64,000 nucleotides of DNA from Pseudomonas trivialis (GTDB lineage: Bacteria; Pseudomonadota; Gammaproteobacteria; Pseudomonadales; Pseudomonadaceae). A program made the position numbers and the translations under genes. The DNA is taken from positions 62,001 through 126,000 of the forward strand of contig NZ_JYLK01000008.1 of NCBI RefSeq assembly GCF_001439805.1, in the 5' to 3' direction. The notes beneath the pieces were generated by a model, which was given only the letters and a program-made list of their open reading frames with translations, searched no databases and was not told where the DNA came from. Below are positions 47,174-57,967 of the stretch, piece by piece; positions within the stretch are counted from its first letter, which is position 1; each line of letters starts with the position of its first letter.

Positions 47174-47944
47174 ATGACTGATCAGCGCAAAGGCAGCGAT
47201 GCCGAACCCACCACTCACTTCGGTTTCAAGAACGTCCCGCAAAGCCAGAAAGCGGAAAAGGTCGCTGAGGTATTCCACTCCGTGGCGGCCAAGTACGACC
47301 TGATGAACGACGTGCTGTCAGGCGGCATGCACCGTCTGTGGAAGCGCTTCACCATCGAGCTGTCGGGCGTACGCACCGGCAATCGCGTGCTGGACATTGC
47401 CGGCGGCACCGGCGATCTGGCGGCCAAGTTCTCCAGACTGGTTGGCCCCACCGGCCAGGTAGTGCTGGCGGACATCAACGGGTCGATGCTCAAGGTCGGC
47501 CGAGATCGCCTGCTGGACAAGGGCGTGGCCGACAACATCGAGTTCGTCCAGGCCGACGCGGAAAAACTGCCGTTCCCGGACAACCATTTCGACTGCGTGA
47601 CCATCGCCTTCGGCCTGCGCAACGTGACCCGCAAGGAAGACGCGATCCGCTCGATGCTGCGCGTGCTCAAGCCCGGCGGTCGCCTGCTGGTGCTGGAATT
47701 CTCCAAGCCGACCAACGCGCTGATGTCCAAGGTCTACGACACCTACTCGTTTGCCTTCATGCCGCTGATGGGCAAGCTGATCACCAACGACGCCGAAAGC
47801 TATCGCTACCTGGCCGAGTCGATCCGCATGCACCCCGATCAGGAAACCCTCAAGTCGATGATGGTGGAAGCCGGCTTCGACCGCGTGACCTATCACAACA
47901 TGACTTCGGGCATCGTCGCCCTGCACCGCGGCATCAAACCCTGA
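47174..47944 (+). CDS. ubiE: Ubiquinone/menaquinone biosynthesis C-methyltransferase UbiE
   Basis: A 256-residue class I SAM methyltransferase. The SAM-binding motif is [15 protein letters not shown], followed by [11 protein letters not shown], and the UbiE signatures [18 protein letters not shown] and [14 protein letters not shown]. It methylates the benzoquinone ring in ubiquinone synthesis. The stop overlaps the ATG of ubiJ (TGATG). ATG 47174 gives the family-typical length. Confidence 0.97.
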   Translation: MTDQRKGSDAEPTTHFGFKNVPQSQKAEKVAEVFHSVAAKYDLMNDVLSGGMHRLWKRFTIELSGVRTGNRVLDIAGGTGDLAAKFSRLVGPTGQVVLADINGSMLKVGRDRLLDKGVADNIEFVQADAEKLPFPDNHFDCVTIAFGLRNVTRKEDAIRSMLRVLKPGGRLLVLEFSKPTNALMSKVYDTYSFAFMPLMGKLITNDAESYRYLAESIRMHPDQETLKSMMVEAGFDRVTYHNMTSGIVALHRGIKP

Positions 47945-48567
47945 TGCTGCTCGCGGGCCTTCTTGCCGGCGTCGAACACGGCCTCAACCGTGTACTGTGC
48001 CTGGACAGCACCGCACTGGCGCGGCTGGGGCACTTGAACGGCAAGGTGATTGCCGTCGATTGCACCCGCCCGGCCGTGCAGCTGTTCATCCTGCCCAGCG
48101 ATGAAGGCCTGCTGCTGGCCACGCAATGGGCGGCCGAAGCCGATTGCACCCTGCGCGCGCCGGCCTCCAGCCTGTTGCACCTGGCGCTGAGCCGCAACAA
48201 GACCGCCATCCTGCACAGCCCGCAGGTGCACCTGGAAGGCGAAAGCGCGGTGCTGATGGACCTGGCCGCCGTGTTGCAGGACCTGGCGCTGGACTGGGAA
48301 TACGAGCTGTCGCGCTGGCTCGGCCCGGTGGCCACCCCGTTGATCAGCGGGCACCTGCGCAGCCGCGCGCAGTGGTATCAACAGGGGTTTGCCAGCCTCA
48401 ACCAGAACCTCGCCGAATACCTGAGCGAAGAAGCGCGCACCCTGGTCGGGGAGCGAGAAGCGCAAGCGCGCTTTCGTGAACTCGACAAGGCCAAAATCGA
48501 CCTGGAACGCCTCGAGGCCCGCTTCGAGCGCCTGAGCCGTTCCCTTGATCCAAGCGATAACGCATGA
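47944..48567 (+). CDS. ubiJ: Ubiquinone biosynthesis accessory factor UbiJ (SCP2 domain)
   Basis: A 207-residue protein with an N-terminal SCP2-like lipid-binding domain (residues 10-110) and a C-terminal coiled coil ([20 protein letters not shown]). UbiJ binds ubiquinone intermediates and organises the soluble Ubi complex. Its ATG overlaps the ubiE stop and its stop overlaps ubiB, as in E. coli ubiE-ubiJ-ubiB. Confidence 0.93.
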   Translation: MLLAGLLAGVEHGLNRVLCLDSTALARLGHLNGKVIAVDCTRPAVQLFILPSDEGLLLATQWAAEADCTLRAPASSLLHLALSRNKTAILHSPQVHLEGESAVLMDLAAVLQDLALDWEYELSRWLGPVATPLISGHLRSRAQWYQQGFASLNQNLAEYLSEEARTLVGEREAQARFRELDKAKIDLERLEARFERLSRSLDPSDNA

Positions 48568-50168
48568 AGCTGCTCGCCGTCCGCCGTTTGTTTCGTATCC
48601 AGCGCGTGGTCATGCGCTATCGCCTGGATGACCTGCTGTTCGCCTTGCCACTGCCATGGTTCTTGCTGGCGGTGCGCTATGTGCTGCCGTGGCGCTGGTT
48701 GCCACGCAAAAAGCTCGAGCTGAGCCGTGGTGCGCGCCTGCGCCTGGCGTTGCAGGACCTGGGACCGATCTTCATCAAGTTCGGGCAGATCCTCTCCACC
48801 CGCCGCGACCTGTTGCCCGAAGACATCGCCGACGAACTGATGCTGCTGCAGGACCGCGTGCCGCCGTTCGACTCGCAGCAGTCGATGGCACTGATCGAGT
48901 CGCAGTTGGGCAAGAAGATCAGTGAAGTGTTCAGCCGCTTCGATGTCGAGCCGCTGGCGTCGGCGTCGGTCGCGCAAGTGCACGCCGCGCAGCTCAAGAC
49001 CGGCGAAGAAGTGGTGGTGAAAGTGATCCGCCCCGGCCTCAAGCCGATCATCGGCCAGGACCTGGCGTGGCTGTTCGTCCTCGCTCGCGCCGCCGAACGT
49101 TTCTCGGCCGATGCACGCCTGCTGCACCCGGTGGACGTGGTCGCGGACTACGAGAAAACCATCTACGACGAGCTCGACCTGCTGCGCGAAGCCGCCAATT
49201 CCAGCCAGCTGCGGCGCAACTTTGAAGGCTCGCAACTGCTGTACGTGCCGCAAGTGTATTGGGACTGGTGCCGCCCCAAAGTGCTGGTGATGGAGCGCAT
49301 CTACGGCCTGCAGGTCACCGACCTCGCCGCCCTGGCCGACCAGCGCACCGACATGAAGATGCTCGCCGAGCGCGGCGTGGAGATCTTCTTCACCCAGGTG
49401 TTCCGCGACAGTTTCTTCCACGCCGACATGCACCCCGGCAATATCTTCGTCAGCACGGTCACGCCGTGGAGCCCGCAATACATCGCAATCGACTGCGGCA
49501 TCGTCGGCAGCCTCACCCCGGAAGATCAGGACTACCTGGCGCGCAACCTGTTTGCCTTCTTCAAACGCGACTACCGCCGCGTGGCGCAGTTGCACATCGA
49601 TTCGGGCTGGGTGCCGGCGGAAACCAAGCTCAACGAATTCGAAGCGGCGATCCGCACAGTGTGCGAGCCGATCTTTGAAAAACCGTTAAAGGATATTTCC
49701 TTCGGCCAGGTGCTGATGCGCCTGTTCCAGACCGCGCGGCGCTTCAACATGGAAGTGCAGCCGCAGTTGGTGTTGCTGCAAAAAACCCTGCTCAACATCG
49801 AAGGCCTCGGCCGCCAGTTGTACCCGGACCTCGACTTGTGGAACACCGCCCAACCGTTCCTGGAACGCTGGATGCGCGAGCGCATGAGCCCGAAAACCAT
49901 GATCGGCAACATGTACAGCCAGATGGAGCAACTGCCCCATCTGGCCAACATGACCCGTGACCTGCTGGAGCGCATGTCGCAGCCCCATGCCAGGGACCCG
50001 GAGCCGCCATGGCGCAAGCGCAAGGACGACTGGTTCCTGCGCCTGCTCGGCGCCGCGCACCTGGTGGGGGGCGTGATGCTCGCCATCGTCGGGCCATTGA
50101 ACCAGCTGGGCTTCTGGCCGGCCGGGGTCATGGTGGCCGTGGGTATTTATCTGATCGTGCGTCGATAG
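48564..50168 (+). CDS. ubiB: Ubiquinone biosynthesis regulatory kinase-like protein UbiB
   Basis: A 534-residue ADCK/UbiB-family atypical kinase-like ATPase needed for coenzyme Q synthesis. The KxGQ motif is in [11 protein letters not shown], the Ala-rich loop in [11 protein letters not shown], and the catalytic HRD-like and DFG-like segments in [10 protein letters not shown] and AIDCGIVG. Two transmembrane helices end the chain ([16 protein letters not shown] and beyond). It overlaps ubiJ by 4 bases. Confidence 0.96.
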   Translation: MKLLAVRRLFRIQRVVMRYRLDDLLFALPLPWFLLAVRYVLPWRWLPRKKLELSRGARLRLALQDLGPIFIKFGQILSTRRDLLPEDIADELMLLQDRVPPFDSQQSMALIESQLGKKISEVFSRFDVEPLASASVAQVHAAQLKTGEEVVVKVIRPGLKPIIGQDLAWLFVLARAAERFSADARLLHPVDVVADYEKTIYDELDLLREAANSSQLRRNFEGSQLLYVPQVYWDWCRPKVLVMERIYGLQVTDLAALADQRTDMKMLAERGVEIFFTQVFRDSFFHADMHPGNIFVSTVTPWSPQYIAIDCGIVGSLTPEDQDYLARNLFAFFKRDYRRVAQLHIDSGWVPAETKLNEFEAAIRTVCEPIFEKPLKDISFGQVLMRLFQTARRFNMEVQPQLVLLQKTLLNIEGLGRQLYPDLDLWNTAQPFLERWMRERMSPKTMIGNMYSQMEQLPHLANMTRDLLERMSQPHARDPEPPWRKRKDDWFLRLLGAAHLVGGVMLAIVGPLNQLGFWPAGVMVAVGIYLIVRR

Positions 50169-50209
50169 CCCATCCGGTTATACACTGTCGCAAATTGCCG
50201 GAGCCGAAC

Positions 50210-50602
50210 ATGAAAGACTGGCTGGACGAGATCAAGTGGGACAGTGACGGCCTGGTGCCGGCCATTGCCCAGGACTACAAGACCGGGCGCGTGTTGATGA
50301 TGGCCTGGATGAACCGCGAGGCCCTGAGCCTGACTGCCGCCGAGCAGCGCGCCATTTACTGGTCACGCTCGCGTGGCAAACTGTGGCGCAAGGGCGAAGA
50401 GTCCGGGCATGTGCAAACCCTGCACGAGCTGCGCCTGGACTGCGACGGCGACGTGGTGATCCTCAAGGTCGAGCAGATCGGCGGCATCGCCTGCCACACC
50501 GGGCGTCACAGCTGCTTCTACCGCGTGTTCGAGAACGGCGAGTGGAAAGTGGTGGAGCCGGTGCTCAAAGACCCGCACGCCATCTACTCGGCAGGACACT
50601 GA
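50210..50602 (+). CDS. hisI: Phosphoribosyl-AMP cyclohydrolase
   Basis: A 130-residue monofunctional HisI catalysing the third step of histidine synthesis. Zinc/metal residues are in LDCDGD and [15 protein letters not shown] 50210 gives [14 protein letters not shown], the usual start. It is followed 2 bases later by hisE. The E. coli hisI is fused to hisE; here they are separate, as in other pseudomonads. Confidence 0.97.
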   Translation: MKDWLDEIKWDSDGLVPAIAQDYKTGRVLMMAWMNREALSLTAAEQRAIYWSRSRGKLWRKGEESGHVQTLHELRLDCDGDVVILKVEQIGGIACHTGRHSCFYRVFENGEWKVVEPVLKDPHAIYSAGH

Positions 50603-50604
50603 AC

Positions 50605-50937
50605 ATGAGCGATACCCTCAACCGTGTGGCCCAGGTGCTGGAAGCGCGCAAAGGCGCGGACGCCGACAGTTCCTATGTCGCCAGCCTCTACCACAAAGGC
50701 CTGAACAAGATTCTGGAGAAGCTCGGCGAAGAGTCCGTCGAGACGATCATTGCCGCCAAGGATGCGCAGATCAGCGGTGATTGCAGCGATGTCATCTATG
50801 AAACCGCAGACCTGTGGTTCCATAGCCTGGTCATGCTCGCCCAACTGGGGCAGCATCCGCAGGCCGTGCTGGATGAACTGGACCGTCGCTTCGGCTTGTC
50901 CGGGCACGTCGAAAAGGCCTCGCGCCCGTCCGCTTGA
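50605..50937 (+). CDS. hisE: Phosphoribosyl-ATP pyrophosphatase
   Basis: A 110-residue MazG-like all-helical enzyme for the second step of histidine synthesis. The metal-binding acidic motifs are in [16 protein letters not shown] and [14 protein letters not shown]. It starts at ATG 50605, 2 bases after hisI, and precedes tatA by 26 bases, so his and tat genes are likely cotranscribed. Confidence 0.97.
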   Translation: MSDTLNRVAQVLEARKGADADSSYVASLYHKGLNKILEKLGEESVETIIAAKDAQISGDCSDVIYETADLWFHSLVMLAQLGQHPQAVLDELDRRFGLSGHVEKASRPSA

Positions 50938-50963
50938 ATAACTAAGACTGGAGGATTTGCAGC

Positions 50964-51242
50964 ATGGGCATTTTTGACTGGAAACACTGGATCGTCATTC
51001 TGGTGGTGGTGGTACTGGTGTTCGGTACCAAGAAACTCAAGAATCTGGGCACCGACGTCGGCGAGTCGATCAAGGGCTTTCGCAAAGCCATGAACGACGA
51101 TGAAAAACCGGCCGATCCGGTGGTCAATCCTGTGCCGCCGGCCCAGCCCGTGCACCCGCAGGCCACCCAGCCGATCACCGAGCGTCGTACCTTCGACGTG
51201 CAGGCTGAAAAAGTCGAAGAGCCGACCCGCAAAGACCTGTGA
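50964..51242 (+). CDS. tatA: Sec-independent translocase subunit TatA
   Basis: A 92-residue protein with a single N-terminal transmembrane helix ([16 protein letters not shown]), then the amphipathic helix [21 protein letters not shown] and a disordered acidic-Pro tail. TatA multimers form the pore for folded proteins with twin-arginine signals. GGAGG at 50950 precedes the ATG. Confidence 0.96.
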   Translation: MGIFDWKHWIVILVVVVLVFGTKKLKNLGTDVGESIKGFRKAMNDDEKPADPVVNPVPPAQPVHPQATQPITERRTFDVQAEKVEEPTRKDL

Positions 51243-51252
51243 GTACTGACTA

Positions 51253-51654
51253 ATGTTTGGTATCAGCTTCTCTGAACTGCTCCTCGTCGGCCTGGTTGCC
51301 CTGCTGGTGCTGGGGCCGGAACGGTTGCCCGGTGCAGCACGCACGGCGGGCCTGTGGATCGGTCGCCTGAAACGCAGTTTCAATGCGATCAAACAGGAAG
51401 TTGAACGGGAAATCGGCGCTGACGAAATCCGCCGCCAGTTGCACAACGAACACATCCTGTCGCTGGAGCAGGAGGCGCGCAAGATCCTGACGCCGGTGCA
51501 GGAGCCCGCCAAACCGGCGGAGCCTGCGGCCAACAGCATCGCACCGGTGGTTGAAACCCCGCCCGCGCCGCCGACCGTTCCCACAGAACCCGCGCCGGCG
51601 CCTGTTGCAGCGCCCGCTCCCCATGACCCTACATTGCCGCCGCGAGCCCCATGA
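51253..51654 (+). CDS. tatB: Sec-independent translocase subunit TatB
   Basis: A 133-residue protein: one transmembrane helix ([19 protein letters not shown]), an amphipathic helix ([20 protein letters not shown]) and a Pro/Ala-rich C-terminal tail. TatB with TatC recognises the twin-arginine signal. It starts 10 bases after tatA and overlaps tatC by 4. Confidence 0.96.
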   Translation: MFGISFSELLLVGLVALLVLGPERLPGAARTAGLWIGRLKRSFNAIKQEVEREIGADEIRRQLHNEHILSLEQEARKILTPVQEPAKPAEPAANSIAPVVETPPAPPTVPTEPAPAPVAAPAPHDPTLPPRAP

Positions 51655-52442
51655 GCGCTGATAAACCGGAAACCGACCAGCACATGCCGCTGGTCTCGCA
51701 CCTCACCGAGCTGCGTACCCGCCTGCTGCGTTGCGTGGCAGCGATCTTCATCATCTTTGCCGGGCTATTCGCCTTCACCCAGCAGATCTACACCTTCGTC
51801 TCCACGCCCCTGCGCCAGTACCTGCCGGTGGGCGCGACGATGATCGCCACCGATGTGTCGTCGCCGTTCCTCACGCCGTTGAAGCTGACCATGATGGTCT
51901 CGCTGTTCCTCGCGATCCCGGTGATCCTGCATCAGATCTGGGGCTTTATCGCGCCGGGCCTGTACAAGCACGAGAAGCGCATTGCGGTGCCGTTGCTGGT
52001 GTCGAGCATCCTGCTGTTCTACACCGGCATGGCGTTCGCCTACTTTCTGGTGTTCCCGCTGATCTTCAAATTCTTCGCCGCCGCCACCCCGGCCGGTGTG
52101 GAAATGATGACCGACATCACCAGCTACCTCGATTTTGTGATGACGCTGTTCTTCGCCTTTGGCGTGGCCTTCGAGATCCCGGTGGCCGTGGTGCTGCTGG
52201 TGTGGATCGGCGTGGTCGACGTGAAGTACCTGAAGAAAATCCGCCCGTACGTGATCATCGGCTGCTTTGTGGTGGGGATGATCCTCACGCCGCCGGATAT
52301 CTTCTCCCAGACCCTGCTGGCCGTGCCGATGTGGATGCTGTTCGAGATCGGCATCCTGTTCAGCGGTTTGATCAGCAAGCGGGGCGAACACCCCGAAGAC
52401 CAGCCCGCCGACGATGACCAACCGCCAGCGACCCAACCGTGA
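51651..52442 (+). CDS. tatC: Sec-independent translocase subunit TatC
   Basis: A 263-residue protein with six transmembrane helices and the family signature [16 protein letters not shown] at the N-terminus; also [12 protein letters not shown] and [12 protein letters not shown]. TatC is the core receptor for twin-arginine signals. The stop overlaps the rsmE start. Confidence 0.97.
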   Translation: MSADKPETDQHMPLVSHLTELRTRLLRCVAAIFIIFAGLFAFTQQIYTFVSTPLRQYLPVGATMIATDVSSPFLTPLKLTMMVSLFLAIPVILHQIWGFIAPGLYKHEKRIAVPLLVSSILLFYTGMAFAYFLVFPLIFKFFAAATPAGVEMMTDITSYLDFVMTLFFAFGVAFEIPVAVVLLVWIGVVDVKYLKKIRPYVIIGCFVVGMILTPPDIFSQTLLAVPMWMLFEIGILFSGLISKRGEHPEDQPADDDQPPATQP

Positions 52443-53146
52443 ACCTGCTGCTGCTTGAGGAGGCCGACTTCATTGCGGCCGACCGCGTGGTGCTGCGTGA
52501 TCGGCGCCTGGTACACATGCAGGACGTCCACCGCGCCGCCGTGGGCGACAACCTGCGGGTGGGCCGCCTCGGTGGGCTGATGGGCAACGCGCAATTGCTG
52601 CGCCTTGAAGCCGGCGAGGCCGAACTGCACGTCAGCTTCGACCAGCCGCCGCCGGCCAAACTGCCGCTGACCCTGCTGCTGGCCCTGCCCCGGCCAAAGA
52701 TGTTGCGCCGCGTGCTGCAAACCGTAGCCGCCATGGGGGTGCCAAGGGTAGTGCTGCTCAACAGCTACCGGGTGGAAAAAAGCTTTTGGCAAACACCGTT
52801 CCTGGAGCCAGAAGCGGTACGCGAACAACTGATCCTGGGCCTGGAACAGGCGCGGGACACGGTGCTGCCGCAGATCACCCTCGAGAAGCGCTTCAAGCCG
52901 TTCGTCGAAGATCGCCTGCCGGCCCTGACCGACGGCACCCTCGGCCTGATCGGCCACCCCGGCGACTACCCGCCCTGCCCGCGCGGCCTCGACGAGCCCG
53001 TCACGCTGGCCATCGGCCCCGAAGGCGGCTGGATCCCCTATGAGGTGGATCTGCTGACCAGGGCCGGCCTGCAACCGGTGCAACTGGGCGCGCGCATCCT
53101 GCGCGTCGAAACCGCCGTCGCCGCCCTGCTCGCCCGCCTTTTCTGA
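52439..53146 (+). CDS. rsmE: 16S rRNA (uracil(1498)-N(3))-methyltransferase
   Basis: A 235-residue SPOUT methyltransferase with an N-terminal PUA-like domain and the knot motifs [15 protein letters not shown] and [16 protein letters not shown]. It methylates U1498 of 16S rRNA. The start is GTG 52439, overlapping the tatC stop. Last gene of the presumed his-tat-rsmE transcript. Confidence 0.95.
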   Translation: MNLLLLEEADFIAADRVVLRDRRLVHMQDVHRAAVGDNLRVGRLGGLMGNAQLLRLEAGEAELHVSFDQPPPAKLPLTLLLALPRPKMLRRVLQTVAAMGVPRVVLLNSYRVEKSFWQTPFLEPEAVREQLILGLEQARDTVLPQITLEKRFKPFVEDRLPALTDGTLGLIGHPGDYPPCPRGLDEPVTLAIGPEGGWIPYEVDLLTRAGLQPVQLGARILRVETAVAALLARLF

Positions 53147-53176
53147 AAAAACCCTCCGACAGCAGGTATGTGCTGC

Positions 53177-53203
53177 TACAGAATCCCGCGTACCGGCCGA
53201 TAG
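53177..53203 (+). promoter_or_regulatory. Candidate FliA (sigma-28) promoter of the first chemoreceptor gene
   Basis: TACAGAAT at 53177-53184 and GCCGATAG at 53196-53203 are 11 bases apart. The flagellar sigma-28 consensus is TAAAGTTT-N11-GCCGATAA, so the -10 matches 7 of 8. It lies 43 bases upstream of the receptor start. Confidence 0.6.
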
Positions 53204-53245
53204 CCTCTGAATAAGTCCAAGCCTGGTTCCAGGGGAGTTTGCAAC

Positions 53246-55162
53246 ATGTATCGTCAGTTAGCCGAAAAGCTGGGTAATGTCAGCGTCAAAACCAAGCTGG
53301 GCGTGGGTTTTGGCCTGGTATTGGTGCTGACATTAATGATCACCTTCACCGGCTGGACCAGCCTGGGCGATGTGATTGGTCGGGGTGACAAGCTGGGTTA
53401 TATCTCCAGCCTCAACGGCGTGACCAAGGACCTGCGCCTGGCGCGCCTGGACTTCGACATGCGGCGCGGCGAGCAAGGCACCGGCGCGGTCGACAGCCTG
53501 ATCGCGCAATTGGACGACGGCCTGAAAAAAGCCGCGCAGTTGATCGAGCAACCCGACGACAAGGCCCTGGTCGAACAGCAGCAGGAAGCCTTGGGGCAAT
53601 ACAAAAAAGCCTTCGCCGCGATGGTCCAGGCCGGGCTCAAGCGTGAAGGCGCGCGCAGCAAGCTGGGCGACACTGCCGACAACGCCGTGGCCAGGATCAA
53701 CGAGATCGAAGCCGCGCTGCTGCAAGGCGACAGCGTTACCCAGTTCAACAGCGTGGTGAGCCTGAGCAAACTGATCCAGCAGGCACGCTTCCAGGTACGC
53801 GGCTACACCTACAGCGGCAAGGTCGAGGCCGAGCAGCCGGCGCTGGACGCCATCGACAACGCCCTCAAAAAAGCCAGCGAGCTCGAAGGCCAACTGCCGG
53901 CGCAGTACGTGACCAACCTGCAACAGGCGGGCGTGTCGCTGCAAGCCTACCGCGCCGCCGTCAGCCAGTACCGTGACTCCCAGACGGCCGCCGCTGCTGC
54001 GCTGAAGACCATCAACGCCCAGGGCGAGATCCTGATGGGGCACAGCGAAAAACTCACGGTTTCGCAGACCGCCGTGCGCGACCGCGATGCCGCGCAAGCC
54101 AAATACCTGCTGCTGCTGGCCGCCGCCCTGGCATTGATCGTCGGCCTGTTCGCCGCCTGGGCGATCACGCGCCAGATCATCATCCCGCTCAACCAGACCC
54201 TGCAGGTCGCCGAACGCGTGGCCTCTGGCGACTTGAGCCACAACCTGGAGTCCGCCCGCAAGGACGAACTGGGCCAACTGCAGCGGGCCATGCAAAGCAT
54301 GACCCTGGGCCTGCGTGAGTTGATCGGTGGCATCAGCGACGGCGTCACCCAAATCGCCAGCGCCGCCGAGCAGCTGTCGGCGGTCACCGAACAGACCAGC
54401 GCCGGGGTCAACAGCCAGAAGGTCGAGACCGACCAGGTGGCCACCGCCATGAATGAAATGGCCGCCACCGTGCAGGAAGTGGCGCGCAACGCCGAAGAGG
54501 CTTCGGAAGCCGCCGTGGCTGCCGACCAGCAGGCCCGTGAAGGCGACAAGGTGGTGGCGCAAGCCATCGCCCAGATCGAACGCCTGGCCACCGAGGTGGG
54601 CAGCTCCACCGAAGCCATGGGCCATCTGCAGCGCGAAAGCGACAAGATCGGCAGCGTGCTCGATGTGATCAAATCCGTGGCCCAGCAGACCAACCTGCTC
54701 GCGCTCAACGCCGCCATCGAGGCCGCACGCGCGGGCGAGGCCGGACGGGGTTTCGCCGTGGTGGCCGACGAAGTGCGCAGCCTGGCCCAGCGTACCCAGA
54801 AGTCCACCGAGGAGATCGCCGAGCTGATCGTCGGCCTGCAGAGTGGCACCCAGCAGGTGGCAACGATCATGGACAACAGCCGGGGTCTCACCGACAGCAG
54901 CGTCGAGCTGACCCGTCGCGCCGGCACTGCCTTGTCCAGCATCACCCTGACGGTGTCGACTATCCAGGCGATGAACTCGCAGATCGCTACCGCCGCCGAG
55001 CAACAGAGCGCCGTGGCTGAGGAGATCAACCGCAGCGTGCTGAACGTGCGCGATATCTCGGAGCAGACCGCTGCGGCCAGTGAGGAAACCGCCGCCTCGA
55101 GTACCGAGCTGGCGCGCCTGGGCACCCATCTGCAAGCACTGGTCAGCCGCTTCCGGGTCTGA
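53246..55162 (+). CDS. Methyl-accepting chemotaxis protein, HBM-type sensor domain
   Basis: A 638-residue chemoreceptor. Transmembrane helices lie at about residues 18-38 and 286-307 ([20 protein letters not shown]). The 250-residue helical periplasmic region between them fits the helical bimodular (HBM) family that senses organic acids. HAMP follows, then the signalling domain with the hairpin tip [21 protein letters not shown]. By position after rsmE it corresponds to what I recall as P. aeruginosa McpK (2-oxoglutarate sensor), but ligand identity is not proven. A second, similar receptor gene lies 138 bases downstream. Confidence 0.9.
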   Translation: MYRQLAEKLGNVSVKTKLGVGFGLVLVLTLMITFTGWTSLGDVIGRGDKLGYISSLNGVTKDLRLARLDFDMRRGEQGTGAVDSLIAQLDDGLKKAAQLIEQPDDKALVEQQQEALGQYKKAFAAMVQAGLKREGARSKLGDTADNAVARINEIEAALLQGDSVTQFNSVVSLSKLIQQARFQVRGYTYSGKVEAEQPALDAIDNALKKASELEGQLPAQYVTNLQQAGVSLQAYRAAVSQYRDSQTAAAAALKTINAQGEILMGHSEKLTVSQTAVRDRDAAQAKYLLLLAAALALIVGLFAAWAITRQIIIPLNQTLQVAERVASGDLSHNLESARKDELGQLQRAMQSMTLGLRELIGGISDGVTQIASAAEQLSAVTEQTSAGVNSQKVETDQVATAMNEMAATVQEVARNAEEASEAAVAADQQAREGDKVVAQAIAQIERLATEVGSSTEAMGHLQRESDKIGSVLDVIKSVAQQTNLLALNAAIEAARAGEAGRGFAVVADEVRSLAQRTQKSTEEIAELIVGLQSGTQQVATIMDNSRGLTDSSVELTRRAGTALSSITLTVSTIQAMNSQIATAAEQQSAVAEEINRSVLNVRDISEQTAAASEETAASSTELARLGTHLQALVSRFRV

Positions 55163-55175
55163 CGCACTTGCCTGT

Positions 55176-55200
55176 GCGGCGACCGGTTCTCGGTCGCCGC
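55176..55200 (+). terminator. Stem-loop after the first chemoreceptor gene
   Basis: GCGGCGACCG and CGGTCGCCGC form a perfect 10-bp stem with a 5-base loop, 13 bases after the stop. No T tract follows, so termination would be Rho-assisted or incomplete. Confidence 0.45.
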
Positions 55201-55300
55201 TGGCCACCTCTGAAATTTCCTACACGTTTATCAGGCCCGACTGACCATCGATGGGGCTAGCGTTTAACCACGCCGGTTACGTTCCCGTTGGAGGTCGATC

Positions 55301-57208
55301 ATGCTTCGTCGAATGACTCATCTGCTGGGTGACCTGAGTGTCACCCTCAAACTGATCCTGGGGTTTTCCCTGGTACTCGCCCTGAGCCTTGTGATTGCCA
55401 CGACGGGCTGGCAAGCCCTGGAAGCGTCTCTCTACCGCTCGCAAACACTTACGCAACTGTCGCAACTGGCGGTGGCCGGTGAAGAGTTGCGCGCGGACCG
55501 CATTGTTTACCGAACCCTGAACAATGCCGACAGCCTCAACAAGCTGGGCACCGGCATGCAGAAAATCGATGACCTGCTGATGCAGCTTCCCAACCGACTC
55601 AAGACGCCCACAGCCGCCGAGTACCAGCAGGAGATGACCCGTCTTTCCAGCGCCTTCAAAACCCGACTCAAGGCAGTGCCGACGCTGGTTGAACAGCGCG
55701 AGGCCGCCCGCGCGAAGCTCAAGGAAAATGCCGCGCAGACCGGCGACGTGCTGACGCAACTGGCCAGCGACCTGCCCGATCAGGACGATCAAAAAGCTCT
55801 GGATGCCGTGGAAGACCTGCGTCAGGCCATCGAACAGGCCGACGACCGTGCGCAAAGCCCGGCCTGGGCCGCCAGTTCACTGGAGGCCTACGCGCAATCG
55901 GTCAGCGATGCCGAGCGCGATCTGGAACAGGCTCAGGCCGCGGTGGCGAAGTTGCCGGTCAACAGCCACCTGTTGAACACCACCGTGCTGGGCATCCGCA
56001 ACCACCTCACACGACTCAAGGACACGCAACTGAGCACCGAGGCCGGGCAAAACCAGTTGGAGCAGTTGCTGGACCAATTGCTCGCGCAAAGCGACCTGTT
56101 AAGCCAGGACCAGACCCAGCGCCGCGACCGCGAGGCTGAGCAGGCACGCACCCATACCCTGCTCATCACCGCTGCTGCCGTGCTGTTCGGCGCACTGGCG
56201 GCGTGGCTGATTGCCGGGCAAATCGTCAAACCGTTGCGCAAGGCGCTTTCGGTGGCCAACCGCATTGCCCAGGGCGACCTCAGCGACGACATGCAAACCC
56301 GGCGCAAGGATGAGCTGGGCCAGTTGCAACGCAGCATGAACCAGATGACGGCGAATTTGCGCGGGCTGATCGGCAACATCAGCGACAACGCGCGACAAGT
56401 TGCCAGCGCGGCCGAGGAGCTGTCCACGGTTACCGAGCAAACGCGCGCCGGGGTGAATCATCAGCGCGCGGAAACCGAGCAGGTGGCGACCGCCATGAAC
56501 CAGATGCTGGCCACCGCCCAAGAGGTCGCACGGCATGCCGAGCAGGCGTCGATTGCTGCAGGCGCAGCCAATCAACAGACCGAAATCGGCGATCAAGTGG
56601 TGACCGATGCCGTGGCGCAAATCGAACACCTGGCCCATGAAATGGCACGCTCAAGCCAGGCCATGATCGCGCTGCAACGGGAAAGCCAGAAGATCGGCAG
56701 CGTGCTGGACGTGATCAAGTCCGTCTCGCAGCAGACCAACCTGCTGGCGCTCAACGCCGCCATTGAAGCCGCGCGCGCCGGCGAAGCCGGTCAGGGGTTC
56801 GCGGTGGTCGCCGACGAAGTGCGCACACTGGCCCAGCGCACCCAGCAGTCGGCCGAGGAAATCGAAGGGCTGATCAGTGGCCTGCACAACGGCACACAGC
56901 AAGTGGCCGACATCATGGACCACAGCCGCACGCTCACCGACAGCAGCGTCGGTCTGGCGCGCAACGCCGGCGATGCGCTGATGGAGATCGCGCGCACCGT
57001 GGCGGTCATCCAGGACATGAACCCGCAGATTGCGGCGGCGGCCGAACAGCAGAGCGCGGTGGCCGAAGAGATCAATCGCAGTGTGTTGAAAGTGCGCGAC
57101 GCCTCGGAGCAGGCCGCCACCGCCAGTGAGCAAACGGCAGCGGCGAGTGTTGAGTTGGCGCGGTTGGGCGTAAGCCTGCAGCAGTGCGTCGAGCGGTTCA
57201 AAGTGTGA
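55301..57208 (+). CDS. Methyl-accepting chemotaxis protein, second tandem copy, HBM-type
   Basis: A 635-residue paralogue of the preceding receptor. Transmembrane helices are at about 19-39 and 284-305 (TLLITAAAVLFGALAAWLIAG), with a helical periplasmic domain of the same size but divergent sequence, HAMP, and an almost identical signalling core ([22 protein letters not shown]). Divergence is concentrated in the sensor, so a different ligand is likely. ATG 55301 follows GGAGG at about 55289-55293. Convergent with the ABC transporter operon. Confidence 0.9.
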   Translation: MLRRMTHLLGDLSVTLKLILGFSLVLALSLVIATTGWQALEASLYRSQTLTQLSQLAVAGEELRADRIVYRTLNNADSLNKLGTGMQKIDDLLMQLPNRLKTPTAAEYQQEMTRLSSAFKTRLKAVPTLVEQREAARAKLKENAAQTGDVLTQLASDLPDQDDQKALDAVEDLRQAIEQADDRAQSPAWAASSLEAYAQSVSDAERDLEQAQAAVAKLPVNSHLLNTTVLGIRNHLTRLKDTQLSTEAGQNQLEQLLDQLLAQSDLLSQDQTQRRDREAEQARTHTLLITAAAVLFGALAAWLIAGQIVKPLRKALSVANRIAQGDLSDDMQTRRKDELGQLQRSMNQMTANLRGLIGNISDNARQVASAAEELSTVTEQTRAGVNHQRAETEQVATAMNQMLATAQEVARHAEQASIAAGAANQQTEIGDQVVTDAVAQIEHLAHEMARSSQAMIALQRESQKIGSVLDVIKSVSQQTNLLALNAAIEAARAGEAGQGFAVVADEVRTLAQRTQQSAEEIEGLISGLHNGTQQVADIMDHSRTLTDSSVGLARNAGDALMEIARTVAVIQDMNPQIAAAAEQQSAVAEEINRSVLKVRDASEQAATASEQTAAASVELARLGVSLQQCVERFKV

Positions 57209-57211
57209 CGG

Positions 57212-57967
57212 CTACAGCACCTGACGCAGAAACGCCTGGGCGCGCGGGTCCCTGGGCGCTGCGAAGAACTCGGCCGGGGCGGCGTCTTCGAGCAACTTGC
57301 CGTGGTCGAAGAACAACACCCGGTCCGCCACTTCGCGGGCAAAACCCATTTCGTGGGTGACGCAGACCATGGTCATGCCTTCCAGGGCCAGGGTCTTCAT
57401 CACGTCCAGCACTTCGCCGACCATTTCCGGGTCCAGCGCCGAGGTGGGCTCGTCGAACAGCATCACCTTGGGCTCCATGGCCAGGGCGCGGGCAATCGCC
57501 ACCCGCTGTTGCTGCCCGCCGGAGAGGCGTGAGGGAAACTCGTTGGCTTTCTGCGCAATGCCGACCTTTTCCAGCAGCGCCAGGGCCTTGGCTTCACGCT
57601 CCTTTTTACCGCGCTTGCGCACCACTTTTTGCGCCAGGCAGAGGTTTTCCAGCACGGTCATGTGGGGGAACAGGTTGAAGTGCTGGAACACCATGCCGAC
57701 CTCGCGGCGGTAGGCGTTTACATCGGTCCTGGGGTCGGCCAGTTGCAGGCCGTCGATGCTCACCGAGCCCGAGTCGAAGGCTTCCAGGCCGTTAAGGCAG
57801 CGCAGGAAGGTGGACTTGCCGGAACCGGACGGGCCGATCACCACCAGCACTTCGCCCCTGGCCACCTGGGTAGTGACGTGGTCGACCGCGCGCACCACTT
57901 GCCCACGGGTATCAAAGACTTTTACCAGGTCGTGGACTTCAATCACTTTGCGCGAGCCTCCGCTCAA
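57212..57967 (-). CDS. Amino-acid ABC transporter ATP-binding protein (GlnQ/HisP-type)
   Basis: A 251-residue ATPase of the polar amino acid transporter family. Walker [10 protein letters not shown] is near residue 43, the Q-loop region [13 protein letters not shown] follows, then signature [15 protein letters not shown] and Walker [13 protein letters not shown]. Its start overlaps the permease gene by 29 bases. It ends 3 bases from the convergent receptor gene. Same operon as permease and binding proteins. Confidence 0.94.
   Translation of the reverse strand: MSGGSRKVIEVHDLVKVFDTRGQVVRAVDHVTTQVARGEVLVVIGPSGSGKSTFLRCLNGLEAFDSGSVSIDGLQLADPRTDVNAYRREVGMVFQHFNLFPHMTVLENLCLAQKVVRKRGKKEREAKALALLEKVGIAQKANEFPSRLSGGQQQRVAIARALAMEPKVMLFDEPTSALDPEMVGEVLDVMKTLALEGMTMVCVTHEMGFAREVADRVLFFDHGKLLEDAAPAEFFAAPRDPRAQAFLRQVL

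Noticed and set aside
55163..55300. Sigma-28 promoter for the second chemoreceptor
   Set aside because: No GCCGATAA-like -10 with a proper -35 at 11 bases could be found.
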